Source: CAVHIG01 sp963636105 (GTDB lineage: Bacteria; Bacillota; Clostridia; Peptostreptococcales; Anaerovoracaceae). From it: 9,336 nucleotides of DNA. Each line of letters opens with the position of its first letter. The first letter of the stretch is position 1. The notes beneath the pieces were generated by a model. That model was not told the origin of the DNA. It ran no database searches and saw only the letters and a list, made by a program, of their open reading frames with translations. Where the stretch lies: assembly GCA_963636105.1 (NCBI GenBank), contig CAVHIG010000061.1, positions 1-9,336 on the forward strand, read 5' to 3'. The translations under genes and the position numbers were made by a program. This document shows, one piece after another, positions 1 to 7,064 of the stretch.

Positions 1-11
1 GAGGCGAGCTT

Positions 12-49
12 AGCTGTCTCCTGCGAGGAGCACCAGGCCAAAGACAGCT
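12..49. repeat. Inverted repeat with nested hairpin at left edge
   Basis: Perfect 8-bp arms AGCTGTCT (12-19) and AGACAGCT (42-49) enclose a smaller stem CTCC/GGAG. It lies beyond the hut operon terminator and no reading frame over it looks coding. It could be the end of an element or regulatory region that continues outside the window. Function unknown. Confidence 0.4.
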
Positions 50-96
50 TTAGCCCCAAAGCTTCGATGTCGTGTAAATTCGAAAAAGTATAGAAT

Positions 97-140
97 AAAA
101 AAAGTAGGCCAAGACGCAAAATCCACATCTTTTAGCCTAC
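97..140 (-). terminator. Rho-independent terminator of the hut operon, probably bidirectional
   Basis: Read on the minus strand, GTAGGC pairs with GCCTAC, the stem continues through an AAGA/TCTT segment with a small internal bulge, and a run of seven T follows (97-103). It starts 38 nt after the ftcD stop codon. On the plus strand the same hairpin is followed by CTTTTT (141-146), so it may also stop transcription coming from the left. Confidence 0.8.
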
Positions 141-178
141 CTTTTTCAACATACTTAATATCGAAGAGCCAACAGCTC

Positions 179-1075
179 CTACAGCAAATGATTTTCAATA
201 ACCTGCACTGCAGAATCAAAGTCCTCTATCTTCAAATAATACTCAGCAGTATCCACAAGCGCCTGCATAGGGCAAAGTCCTATGACCTCCGTACCTATCA
301 CAGACACACCATAGCGCGCCGCCTCAGCCTTTACAAGCTCAGTCACCCTATAAAGCGGCGTCACCGTAAAGTCAGTCATATTTATAGATACCTGCGCGAT
401 ATTCCTATCCTCAAGCATCACACCCAGCGCCTTTACACAGGACAGACCGCCGCTTGACTGACGTATAATCTTCGCAATCTTTGAAGCAATCGCAAGATCA
501 CTCGTCGAAAGATTTATATTGAAAGCGATGAGCGGAGGTCTGCCGCCTACTGCCACAACGCCGCCAGTCGGATGAATCCTCTGTCCTCCAAAGTCCGGAA
601 TCCACTGCGGGTCCTGCACCTTCTCGGCCATTCCCTCAAACTGCCCCTTTCTGATCGCAGCCAAATTCTGCCTGTGCGCAGCAGTCGCCGACTTCTCATA
701 GAGAAATACCGGAAGATCCGCCTCCTCAGCAATGCGCGCGCCTACCCTCTTTGAAAGCTCCACGCACTCCTCCATCGTAGTCTCCTTAATCGGCACAAAC
801 GGCATCACGTCCACGCAGCCCATTCTCGGATGCTCGCCCGTATGCTTTGTCAGGTCGATGAGCTCCACAGCCTTCTTCGCAAGCTTTACACTGGCCTCCT
901 CGCAGCCCTCAGGACTACCCATATAAGTGATGACCGTCCTGTTGTGGTTCGGATCGGAGGAATAATTCAAAAGCGTGCAGCCCGGCGTATTCCTGATCTG
1001 GTCCACGCAAGCCTCTATGATCTCGCTATTTCTCCCCTCCGAAATATTCGGAATCGATTCGATTATTTTTGCCAT
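179..1075 (-). CDS. ftcD: Glutamate formimidoyltransferase
   Basis: Transfers the formimino group of N-formimino-L-glutamate to tetrahydrofolate, giving glutamate and 5-formimino-THF, the last glutamate-yielding step of histidine breakdown. The 298-residue protein matches the stand-alone transferase, equivalent to the N-terminal half of animal FTCD. Visible signatures are the start IIESIPNISEGRN (residues 4-16), HNRTVITYMG (44-53) and HTGEHPRMGCVDVMPFVP (78-95); H82 corresponds to the catalytic histidine described for mammalian FTCD. A second conserved block is DFGGQRIHPTGGVVAVGGRP (161-180). The ATG has an AAGGAG site 10 nt upstream. It is the last gene of the operon, 90 nt after fchA. That gap is filled by a long hairpin which could change its expression relative to the genes before it. 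The soluble enzyme works directly before FchA. Identification is firm from motifs and context. Confidence 0.95.
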   Translation of the reverse strand: MAKIIESIPNISEGRNSEIIEACVDQIRNTPGCTLLNYSSDPNHNRTVITYMGSPEGCEEASVKLAKKAVELIDLTKHTGEHPRMGCVDVMPFVPIKETTMEECVELSKRVGARIAEEADLPVFLYEKSATAAHRQNLAAIRKGQFEGMAEKVQDPQWIPDFGGQRIHPTGGVVAVGGRPPLIAFNINLSTSDLAIASKIAKIIRQSSGGLSCVKALGVMLEDRNIAQVSINMTDFTVTPLYRVTELVKAEAARYGVSVIGTEVIGLCPMQALVDTAEYYLKIEDFDSAVQVIENHLL

Positions 1076-1101
1076 TTTCTTACATCTCCTTGTATCTTTT
1101 T

Positions 1102-1163
1102 CGCGGAAACTGCGGGAGCGCCCGCAAGCTCCGGGGTTTTCACTACACTGCGCCGTTTCCGCA
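1102..1163 (-). repeat. Nested intergenic hairpin, long form of a two-copy element
   Basis: This fills the fchA-ftcD gap, starting 2 nt after the fchA stop codon. In transcript sense, GCGGAAAC pairs with GTTTCCGC as an outer 8-bp stem, and the interior can form GCGGG-CGCT-CCCGC or the competing GGAGC/GCTCC stem. No T-run follows, so it is not an ordinary terminator. The flanks TGCGGAAACGGCG and AGTTTCCGCG recur at 7188-7211, joined by a single A, as if the 40-nt interior were missing. It may act as an mRNA processing or stability element, or be a short mobile repeat; which one is inference. Confidence 0.6.
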
Positions 1164-1165
1164 GA

Positions 1166-1792
1166 CTACAAAAGCTCCTCTAAGGCCTTTTCAATCTCGT
1201 CAGCGATGACCTGACTCTCGGCAAGGAATTTTTCTCCTTTAAAGGAAAATTCCGTCTTTTTTGTAACGTCCTTCACGCCAGGAAGATTTATCTTGACATT
1301 CAGCCAGGCGCCCTTTACACCCGCAAGAAGGTTCTGCGCACCCACTCCGATATCACTTGCGGCATTCGGATTTGAACGCCCTACAAGCTCCTTTGCCAGC
1401 AAAAGTCCCTCATAGCAGAGCTCCATCGTGTGGAAAGGGACCTCCGTAGCTGTGAGTGTAGCCGTAGCAATCGCCTTGCTGCGCGCCGCCTTATCCTCAT
1501 CTGTATCCTTTGGGAGCTTATATGCCGCAGATACCAAATTGTAGGCCTCCGTATCATTGTCGATGGCCGCGACGAGCTCCGCATAGAGCTCCTCGCACTT
1601 TGCCTTTACTTCCGCGCAAATTTCCTGGTGTGCCGCATACCTTTCCCTGCCGATGGTCAGGTTTGCCACCATCATGATGAGAGCCACGCCCTGCGCTCCG
1701 GCAAGCGCGCTTACACTGCCGCCGCCCGGTGCCGGTGCGTCAGACTTCAAAACATCGAGATATTCGCTTATTTTCAAATCTACTAATTTCAT
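1166..1792 (-). CDS. fchA: Formimidoyltetrahydrofolate cyclodeaminase
   Basis: Cyclises 5-formimino-THF to 5,10-methenyl-THF and releases ammonia, taking the product of FtcD. The protein is 208 residues, the size of the stand-alone cyclodeaminase domain (the C-terminal half of animal FTCD). Family marks are the N-terminal helix, SDAPAPGGGSVSALAGAQG (17-35), MVANLTIGR (41-49), the acidic AAIDNDTEAY (75-84) and SNPNAASDIGVGAQNL (140-155). An in-frame ATG at 1834 would add 14 residues, but they come from the 39-bp tandem repeat. The start at 1792 has AAAGGGG just upstream and begins with the normal family N-terminus MKLVDLKI, so I chose it. Gene order puts fchA before ftcD although its reaction comes after. 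The protein is all-helical and cytosolic. Confidence 0.94.
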   Translation of the reverse strand: MKLVDLKISEYLDVLKSDAPAPGGGSVSALAGAQGVALIMMVANLTIGRERYAAHQEICAEVKAKCEELYAELVAAIDNDTEAYNLVSAAYKLPKDTDEDKAARSKAIATATLTATEVPFHTMELCYEGLLLAKELVGRSNPNAASDIGVGAQNLLAGVKGAWLNVKINLPGVKDVTKKTEFSFKGEKFLAESQVIADEIEKALEELL

Positions 1793-1801
1793 TTTTTCCC
1801 C

Positions 1802-1892
1802 TTTCGGCTGCATCAGCCTTATCTTTACCACCAAGTCCTGCTTCGGCTACATCTGTATCATGCTTGCCGCCAAGCCCTGCTTAGGCTACATC
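1802..1892 (-). repeat. 39-bp tandem repeat spanning the hutI-fchA junction
   Basis: Two units of period 39 (1828-1866 and 1867 onward) share 23 of 26 positions over 1828-1853 versus 1867-1892. A third, degenerate copy is recognisable at 1802-1827 around TTCGGCTGCATC. In transcript sense each unit begins ATGTAGCC or ATGCAGCC. The first ATG TAG is the natural end of hutI, so the stop codon itself has been duplicated; the copy nearest fchA reads ATG CAG instead. The period is a multiple of three, so hutI and fchA stay in one frame. One unit also folds as GCC-T-AAGC / GCTT-GGC (1869-1886). Confidence 0.75.
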
Positions 1893-3121
1893 AATTCTCC
1901 TGCCTTTACGACCTGGAGCGCCTGGTTTGAACCGAATCTGTAGCAAAGCATCTCCATATCAGGCGCATCCCAAATTACAAGATCTGCCTGCTTTCCGACC
2001 TCGATAGTACCTACCTTTTCGCCGCGTCCGATAGCGCAGGCCGGATTTATCGTCACAGCTGTGAGCACTTCCTCCGGTGTCATGCGATAACGCAGATAGC
2101 CGAGATTCATCACAAGCTGCAGATTGAGTGACGGACACGAACCAGGATTGAAGTCCGATGCCAGCGCCACAGGTATTCCAAGCTCTATCATCCTTCTTGC
2201 CGGTGCGTAATCCTTGCCCAGATAGAAGGACGTCGCAGGAAGAAGCATCGCCGTAGTGCCGCCCGCTGCCATGGAAGCCATGCCTTCCTCGCCTATAGCT
2301 ATGAGGTGCTCCGCGGAAACTGCGCCGAGCTCTCCGGCAAGCTTTGAGCCTCCGATTTCAGCGATTTCGTCCGCGTGAATCTTGAGACCGTAGCCAAGCT
2401 CCTTTGCTTTTTCCAGGTATTTCCTGCTCTGCTCCGCGTCAAATACGCCTTCCTCGCAAAATATATCAGCAAACTCCGCAAGCTTATGCGCTTTCACATA
2501 CGGAAGCATTTTTTCACATACGACTTCTAAGAAAGCATCCGCGTCTCCGCCATATTCCTCAGGCACAGCGTGCGGTCCGAGGAAAGTCGGGACAATATCC
2601 ATCTTATGGTCGGCATTCAGCCTCTGCACTACTCGCAGCATCTTGAGCTCATTTTCCATATCGAGTCCGTAGCCGCTCTTTGCTTCGCAGGTCGTCACGC
2701 CGAGCGAGAGCATTTCATCAAGGAAGCCCTCTGTCTTATCGTAGAGATCATCCGCGCTCGCTGCTCTTGTCTGTCTTACAGTGTCGAGTATACCGCCGCC
2801 TGCCGCAAGTATATCGAGATATCCTGCGCCCTTCAGCTTAAGAGGGATCTCGTTTTGTCTGTAACCGCCGAATACAAGGTGCGTGTGTCCGTCCACAAGA
2901 CCCGGCGTCACAAGACAGCCCTCCGCGTTTATCACTGCGCCCGCAGTCGCCGCTCCGGCCGGAAGCTCACCATCCGCAGTTACCTCTTTTATAATGCCAT
3001 TTTCTATAAAAATTGCCGCATTTTGTAATTTAAGATTTTCTCCCTGCTGCTCGCCCTTATGGGAGAAGCTTCCTACCGGCGTCTGCAGCAATCCGATATT
3101 TTTGATCAATAAGCTTTTCAT
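1886..3121 (-). CDS. hutI: Imidazolonepropionase
   Basis: Hydrolyses 4-imidazolone-5-propionate to N-formimino-L-glutamate, the third step of the pathway. It is a metal-dependent amidohydrolase of 411 residues, the usual HutI length. Seen in order: the composite sheet domain, VDGHTHLVFGG (77-87) with the HxH metal pair H79/H81, AGGGILDTVRQTR (107-119) typical of HutI, CEAKSGYGLD (145-154), LGPHAVPEEY (181-190), KIHADE with H249, SAEHL with H272, and ASDFNPGS (321-328) with metal ligand D323. The frame opens upstream at 3142. ATG 3121 is preferred because GGAGG lies 11 nt before it, inside the longer frame, and because MKSLLIKNIG begins the family fold. It is 150 nt downstream of hutU, with a candidate internal promoter in that gap. 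The product is FtcD's substrate. Confidence 0.96.
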   Translation of the reverse strand: MKSLLIKNIGLLQTPVGSFSHKGEQQGENLKLQNAAIFIENGIIKEVTADGELPAGAATAGAVINAEGCLVTPGLVDGHTHLVFGGYRQNEIPLKLKGAGYLDILAAGGGILDTVRQTRAASADDLYDKTEGFLDEMLSLGVTTCEAKSGYGLDMENELKMLRVVQRLNADHKMDIVPTFLGPHAVPEEYGGDADAFLEVVCEKMLPYVKAHKLAEFADIFCEEGVFDAEQSRKYLEKAKELGYGLKIHADEIAEIGGSKLAGELGAVSAEHLIAIGEEGMASMAAGGTTAMLLPATSFYLGKDYAPARRMIELGIPVALASDFNPGSCPSLNLQLVMNLGYLRYRMTPEEVLTAVTINPACAIGRGEKVGTIEVGKQADLVIWDAPDMEMLCYRFGSNQALQVVKAGELM

Positions 3122-3132
3122 TTTCGTCTGAG

Positions 3133-3137
3133 CCTCC
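3133..3137 (-). promoter_or_regulatory. Ribosome binding site deciding the hutI start
   Basis: GGAGG sits 11 nt upstream of ATG 3121 and within the first codons of the longer open frame (ATG 3142 or 3139). Those earlier ATGs have only AT-rich sequence before them, so the shorter start is favoured. Confidence 0.7.
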
Positions 3138-3229
3138 ATCATTATTTAGTGTAAAATTCGCATGGCCTTACTTTTTATATTTTGATCGCCATTTCTGTAA
3201 ATTTTTTAGATTCCCAATCCCAATCAGAG

Positions 3230-3258
3230 ATTTTACCACGTCTATCGCTACAAATCAA
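3230..3258 (-). promoter_or_regulatory. Candidate internal promoter for hutI-fchA-ftcD
   Basis: On the minus strand, TTGATT (3253-3258) and TAAAAT (3230-3235) are separated by exactly 17 nt, in the unusually long 150-nt gap between hutU and hutI. The -35 box overlaps the small hairpin at the end of hutU. It would let the last three genes be made separately from hutH-hutU. The boxes are good but not perfect, and no transcript start is known. Confidence 0.45.
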
Positions 3259-3273
3259 GCCTTAGCTTGGCTT
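3257..3273 (-). repeat. Small stem-loop at the hutU stop codon
   Basis: AAGCC and GGCTT are separated by a 7-nt loop. The stem takes in the first bases of the hutU TAA. No T-run follows, so it is not a terminator; it may protect the 3' end of an upstream mRNA segment. It resembles stem-loops at the hutH-hutU and hutI-fchA junctions. Confidence 0.4.
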
Positions 3274-5293
3274 ATAGAAATTTCTCTACAGTAGAATCGA
3301 TGAGCTCATCCTTTACAGTATAAGGCACAGTGATATGTCCCTTATCTGCGTAATTCTTATTATATTCAACAGCTGTGGTTACGGCATTTTCATTTCTTGC
3401 CCAGTTTCTTCTGGCCACGCCGCCCATTACATCCCACATCATAGCGGATTTTATAATTTCGTCTGTCCTCTCACTGCCGTCAAGCAAAAGTCCAAAGCCG
3501 CCATTTATCGACTTTCCAATGCCTACGCCTCCGCCGTTGTGGAGAGCACACAGCGACATGCCCCTCGCGGCGTTTCCGGCAAAGCACTGTACAGCCATGT
3601 CGGCCATTACATTTGAACCGTCCTTTATATTTGCGGTCTCGCGGAAAGGTGAGTCCGTGCCCGATACGTCGTGGTGGTCGCGTCCCATCATGACAGGTCC
3701 GATTTTGCCCTCGCGTACAAGCTCATTGAACTTGAGTGCGATCCTCGTGCGGCCCTCCGCGTCCTGATAGAGAATTCTGGCCTGCGTACCTACGACAAGC
3801 TTGTTTTTCTTTGCGTCTCTTATCCATACCCAGTTGTCCCTGTCCTGCGCGCGTCTGTTTGGATCTATGCAATCCATAGCCGCCTGGTCTGTGATGTCGA
3901 GATCCTCAGGCTTGCCGGAGAGGCATACCCATCTGAAAGGTCCGTAGCCGTAATCAAAGAGTATAGGACCCATTATATCCTCTACATATGAAGGCCATAT
4001 GAAGCCATCCTTATCATCGTGACCGTTTTTTGAAATTTCTTTTATTCCGGCATCATACATAGCCTTCATGAAGGAATTTCCGTAGTCGAAGAAGTATGTG
4101 CCGCGTCCGGTGAGTGTCTTTATGGCCTCATAGTGTCTTCTGAGAGAGTGATCTACCATCTCGCAGAACATTTTTCTGTCTCTATGCAGCATCTCCGTCC
4201 TCTTTTTGAAGGTGAGACCTACCGGGCAATAACCGCCGTTGTATACGTTGTGGCAGGAGGTCTGGTCTGAGAGCAGATCTATCTTGAAATTACGCTCAAC
4301 CGCCGCCTCGAGGAGGTCTACGATGTTTCCCCAATAAGCGATGGAGATGCTCTCCTTCTTTGCGCGCTTTTCGTCGGCGAGCTTAAATACCTCGTCGAGG
4401 TCCTCGCAAATCACATCTACCCAGCCCTGATTATATCTGGTCTCGATTCTGGATCTGTCTACCTCCGCAAAGACACCTACAGCATTTGCGATATTTGCCG
4501 CCTTTGGCTGCGCGCCGCTCATGCCGCCAAGTCCCGAGGACACAAAGGTATAGCCCGCAAGGTCGCCGTCCTGAGGTATGCCAAATTCCTTTCTGCCCGC
4601 ATTCAGGATTGTATTGAAGGTGCCATGCACTATACCCTGCGGCCCTATGTACATCCAGCCGCCCGCCGTCATCTGACCGTAATTTGCGACACCCATCTCC
4701 TCGGCAACTTCCCAGTCGTCGAGGTTGTCGTACATGCCGACCATCATGGAGTTTGTGATGATTACTCTCGGCGCCTCAGGCTTTGAAGGAAAGAGTCCGA
4801 GCGGATGTCCGGATTCCACTACGAGAGTCTGATTTTCAGTCAGCTCCTCAAGATATTTTTTTATGAGTCTGTACTGCAGCCAGTTTTGGCAAGGCTGGCC
4901 GGTCTCGCCGTAGGTTACAAGCTCATACGGATAGAGCGCGATTTCAAAGTCGAGATTATTGTCTATCATAACCTGGAAGGCCTTGCCCGCAAGGCACTTT
5001 CCCTTGTATTCGTTTACAGGCTTTCCGTAGATTCTGCCCGCGGGTCTGTATCTGTAGGCATATATTCTGCCATAGGTCTTGAGCTCCTCCATAAACTCCG
5101 GCGCAAGCACCTCATGAAGCTCCTCCGGCACATAGCGAAGCGCGTTTCTAAGCGCTATCTTTGTCTGCTCCTTTGTGAGCCGAAAGCCTCTGTCAGGCGC
5201 TCTTCTCTTTCCCTCTTCAAAGGCCGGATATTCCGGAAGTGTCGCGTCCAATTTTATAGTCATAGCTTCTGCTCTTGTTTTATTATCAATCAT
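3272..5293 (-). CDS. hutU: Urocanate hydratase (long form)
   Basis: Adds water to urocanate to give 4-imidazolone-5-propionate, with tightly bound NAD+ acting as electrophile. At 673 residues this is the long type, close in size to animal urocanase (about 676) rather than the roughly 555-residue Pseudomonas/Bacillus type. Visible marks: YGQMTAGGWMYIGPQGIVHG (205-224), the Rossmann-type NAD motif GLGGMSGAQPKAA (254-266), SRIETRYNQGWVD (281-293), DQTSCHNVYNGGYCPVGLTF (343-362), GPFRWVCLSG (451-460) whose C457 corresponds to the conserved active-site cysteine of the family, GRDHHDVSGTDSPFRET (537-553) and LHNGGGVGIGKSINGGFG (584-601). ATG 5293 has GGAGG 9 nt upstream. It follows hutH by 53 nt and is cytosolic. 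Identification is secure; the conserved residues listed are all present. Confidence 0.97.
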   Translation of the reverse strand: MIDNKTRAEAMTIKLDATLPEYPAFEEGKRRAPDRGFRLTKEQTKIALRNALRYVPEELHEVLAPEFMEELKTYGRIYAYRYRPAGRIYGKPVNEYKGKCLAGKAFQVMIDNNLDFEIALYPYELVTYGETGQPCQNWLQYRLIKKYLEELTENQTLVVESGHPLGLFPSKPEAPRVIITNSMMVGMYDNLDDWEVAEEMGVANYGQMTAGGWMYIGPQGIVHGTFNTILNAGRKEFGIPQDGDLAGYTFVSSGLGGMSGAQPKAANIANAVGVFAEVDRSRIETRYNQGWVDVICEDLDEVFKLADEKRAKKESISIAYWGNIVDLLEAAVERNFKIDLLSDQTSCHNVYNGGYCPVGLTFKKRTEMLHRDRKMFCEMVDHSLRRHYEAIKTLTGRGTYFFDYGNSFMKAMYDAGIKEISKNGHDDKDGFIWPSYVEDIMGPILFDYGYGPFRWVCLSGKPEDLDITDQAAMDCIDPNRRAQDRDNWVWIRDAKKNKLVVGTQARILYQDAEGRTRIALKFNELVREGKIGPVMMGRDHHDVSGTDSPFRETANIKDGSNVMADMAVQCFAGNAARGMSLCALHNGGGVGIGKSINGGFGLLLDGSERTDEIIKSAMMWDVMGGVARRNWARNENAVTTAVEYNKNYADKGHITVPYTVKDELIDSTVEKFL

Positions 5294-5323
5294 TTTTATA
5301 TTCCTCCTTTTGCAAATTCATTT

Positions 5324-5337
5324 GGCTCCGCGAAGCC
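5324..5337 (-). repeat. Short stem-loop in the hutH-hutU gap
   Basis: In transcript sense GGCTT pairs with GAGCC (one G-U pair) around a CGCG loop, 9 nt after the hutH stop codon and upstream of the hutU ribosome binding site. No U-run follows. It is one of a set of junction hairpins in this operon. Confidence 0.35.
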
Positions 5338-5346
5338 TAAGCTGCC

Positions 5347-6879
5347 TTAGTAAATCTCCCCTACTGCCTGCTCTACTGCCTCCACAATCGAATGATCCTT
5401 CACCATCTCATCAAACTTCTTGAGCTCATAATACATAATCACATCGTCCTCTATAGGCGCCGACACCTTGCGGATATGCTCATATGCCGCCTTTGTAGCC
5501 GGTGCGAGCTTGTCTACGCAGCCCTCACGCAGATAAATAGCCTGTGCCGCAGCCGCCAGCTCTATGCCCAGAACCTTTTGCGCATTGTCCAGCACCATAG
5601 CCGCCGTCCTCGCCGAGGTCGTACCCATGGACACATGGTCCTCCTGATTTGCCGACGACGGAATCGAATCCACGCAGGCCGGATGGTCGTAGACCTTGTT
5701 TTCCGAAACCATGGATGCCGCCGCGTATTGCGCTATCATAAAGCCGGAATTGAGCCCGCCGTTTCTTGTAAGGAATGCCGGCAGCCCCTCTGAAAGCTGA
5801 GGATTTACAAGTCTCTCCGTCCTTCTCTCCGACACGTCCGCAAGCTCCGAAATCGCCATCTTCATGAAATCGAATGCCAAGGCCATCGGCTGACCGTGGA
5901 AGTTTCCGCCGGAGATAACCTCGTCGTCGTCCGGGAAAATGAGCGGATTGTCGGTCACTGCGTTTATTTCTGTGGAAACGGCGTCGTACACGTATTTCAT
6001 CGCGTCTCTGGAAGCGCCGTGGATCTGCGGTATGCAGCGGAGCGAATACGGATCCTGCACCTTTGTCTCCTGCAGCTCCTTTGCGTTTTCCGAGCCGTCA
6101 AGGAGCTTGCGAAGATTTGCGGCCGCGTCCTTTTGTCCCTGGTGACCTCTTACATCCTGCACCTTGTGATCATAGGCCTTCTTTATTGCATTGAGCGCCT
6201 CGCCTGTCATTGCGCAGGCTATATCCGCGGTCTTTAGAAGGCTCATAGCATCCCAAAGGACATTTGCGCCTACAGCCGTCATCATCTGCGTGCCGTTATT
6301 AAGCGCAAGACCTTCCTTTGCCGCAAGGACTACAGGCTCGATTCCGGCCTTTGCAAGCGCTTCCTTTGCGCTCATCCACTCTCCCTTGTACTGTGCCTCG
6401 CCCTCGCCTATCATGCAAAGCGCAATGTGCGAAAGAGGCGCAAGGTCGCCCGATGCACCCAAGGATCCTTTTTGCGGAATAAGCGGATGCACGCCCGCAT
6501 TGAGCATAGCAATCATTGTCTTTAAAGTGCACAGCCTGATTCCCGAAAAGCCCTTTGCAAGCGCGTTGCAGCGCAGGAGCATCGCGGCTCTCACATATTC
6601 TATAGGATAAGGCTCTCCCATAGCGCAGGTGTGGCTTATTATGAGATTTCTTTGAAGCTTTGCGGCCTCCTCTGTAGAAATCTTTACGTTTGAAAATTTA
6701 CCGAAGCCCGTGGTCAGTCCATAGATTACGGCCTTCTCCTCAAGCTTTTTTTCTATATAATCTCTGGCCTTCTGGACTGCCTTTTCGGCCTCCGGCGCCA
6801 GCTTCACCTCTTCATATCCTCTGCATACCCGTATCACTTCTTCTACGGTCAAATCATATCCATTTATCACTACTGACAT
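5347..6879 (-). CDS. hutH: Histidine ammonia-lyase
   Basis: Removes ammonia from L-histidine to give trans-urocanate, the committed first step. The 510-residue protein has the MIO prosthetic-group triad A142-S143-G144 inside GSLGASGDLAPLSH (138-151), formed by self-cyclisation. Other active-site features: Y53 in YGLTTGFG, S82-H83 in NLIISHTCAMGEP (the histidine that marks HAL rather than tyrosine or phenylalanine lyases), LALNNGTQ with N195, QDPYSLRCIPQIHG (275-288), NPLIF (311-315), and NQEDHVSMG with E413. Numbering agrees closely with the well-studied Pseudomonas putida enzyme. The ATG at 6879 has AAGGAG 8 nt upstream. It leads the operon after a leader of about 150 nt. The enzyme is cytosolic and usually a tetramer. 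Confidence 0.97.
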   Translation of the reverse strand: MSVVINGYDLTVEEVIRVCRGYEEVKLAPEAEKAVQKARDYIEKKLEEKAVIYGLTTGFGKFSNVKISTEEAAKLQRNLIISHTCAMGEPYPIEYVRAAMLLRCNALAKGFSGIRLCTLKTMIAMLNAGVHPLIPQKGSLGASGDLAPLSHIALCMIGEGEAQYKGEWMSAKEALAKAGIEPVVLAAKEGLALNNGTQMMTAVGANVLWDAMSLLKTADIACAMTGEALNAIKKAYDHKVQDVRGHQGQKDAAANLRKLLDGSENAKELQETKVQDPYSLRCIPQIHGASRDAMKYVYDAVSTEINAVTDNPLIFPDDDEVISGGNFHGQPMALAFDFMKMAISELADVSERRTERLVNPQLSEGLPAFLTRNGGLNSGFMIAQYAAASMVSENKVYDHPACVDSIPSSANQEDHVSMGTTSARTAAMVLDNAQKVLGIELAAAAQAIYLREGCVDKLAPATKAAYEHIRKVSAPIEDDVIMYYELKKFDEMVKDHSIVEAVEQAVGEIY

Positions 6880-6931
6880 ATTCTTCTCTCCTTCTTCTTA
6901 TATATTGGCTGCTTGCGGCCGGCTCACGTTT

Positions 6932-6954
6932 GCTTTTCGGCAAAGCCTAAAAGC
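6932..6954 (-). promoter_or_regulatory. Stem-loop in the hutH leader
   Basis: In transcript sense GCTTTT pairs with AAAAGC, then an A/G mismatch, then GGC/GCC around a TTT loop. It starts 4 nt after the stop codon of a four-codon reading frame and ends about 50 nt before the hutH start. No U-run follows, so it is not an intrinsic terminator by itself. Confidence 0.5.
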
Positions 6955-6958
6955 TTCC

Positions 6959-6973
6959 TTAAATGCAAGTCAT
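6959..6973 (-). promoter_or_regulatory. Possible four-codon upstream reading frame (MTCI) in the hut leader
   Basis: ATG ACT TGC ATT TAA is preceded by AGGAG (6980-6984) with a 6-nt spacing, a good ribosome binding site. The frame ends right before the leader hairpin, so a ribosome here would cover or destabilise it. It contains no histidine codon, so classical histidine attenuation is not suggested. A match this short can arise by chance. Confidence 0.3.
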
Positions 6974-7016
6974 TCCGAACTCCTACTATCTTGCTCTCGC
7001 CTGCCGATATTTCTTT

Positions 7017-7037
7017 TTGAATTATCTAGCAATTCAA
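7017..7037. promoter_or_regulatory. Candidate operator over the hut transcription start
   Basis: TTGAATT (7017-7023) and AATTCAA (7031-7037) are perfect 7-bp inverted arms with a 7-nt centre. The element touches the end of the -10 box and covers the predicted start near 7030, a classic repressor position. No regulator gene lies in the window, so the binding protein is unknown. Confidence 0.5.
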
Positions 7038-7064
7038 TTATATCAGAACAAGAAAATATGTCCA
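7037..7064 (-). promoter_or_regulatory. Promoter of the hut operon
   Basis: On the minus strand TGGACA (7059-7064), a 16-nt spacer and a consensus TATAAT (7037-7042) with an extended TG one base upstream of it. The predicted start near 7030 gives a leader of about 150 nt before hutH. This is the best sigma-A-type promoter in the divergent region on this strand. Confidence 0.75.

Noticed and set aside
10..219. 69-residue minus-strand open frame beyond ftcD
   Set aside because: It overlaps the ftcD end in another frame, runs through the operon terminator hairpin and its T-run, and has no family resemblance.
1793..1834. Longer fchA start adding MVVKIRLMQPKGEK
   Set aside because: The extra residues derive from the tandem repeat, and the ATG at 1792 has a ribosome binding site and starts at the normal family N-terminus.
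2312..2326. CGCGGAAACTGCG inside hutI, identical to part of the hairpin at 1102-1114
   Set aside because: It encodes the conserved GAVSAEH segment of imidazolonepropionase and lacks the matching second arm, so protein constraint plus chance explains it.
6880..7030. Riboswitch or T-box in the hut leader
   Set aside because: I looked for T-box and THF-riboswitch conserved segments and saw none; only one hairpin and the mini-uORF stand out. A covariance-model search (Rfam) would be decisive.
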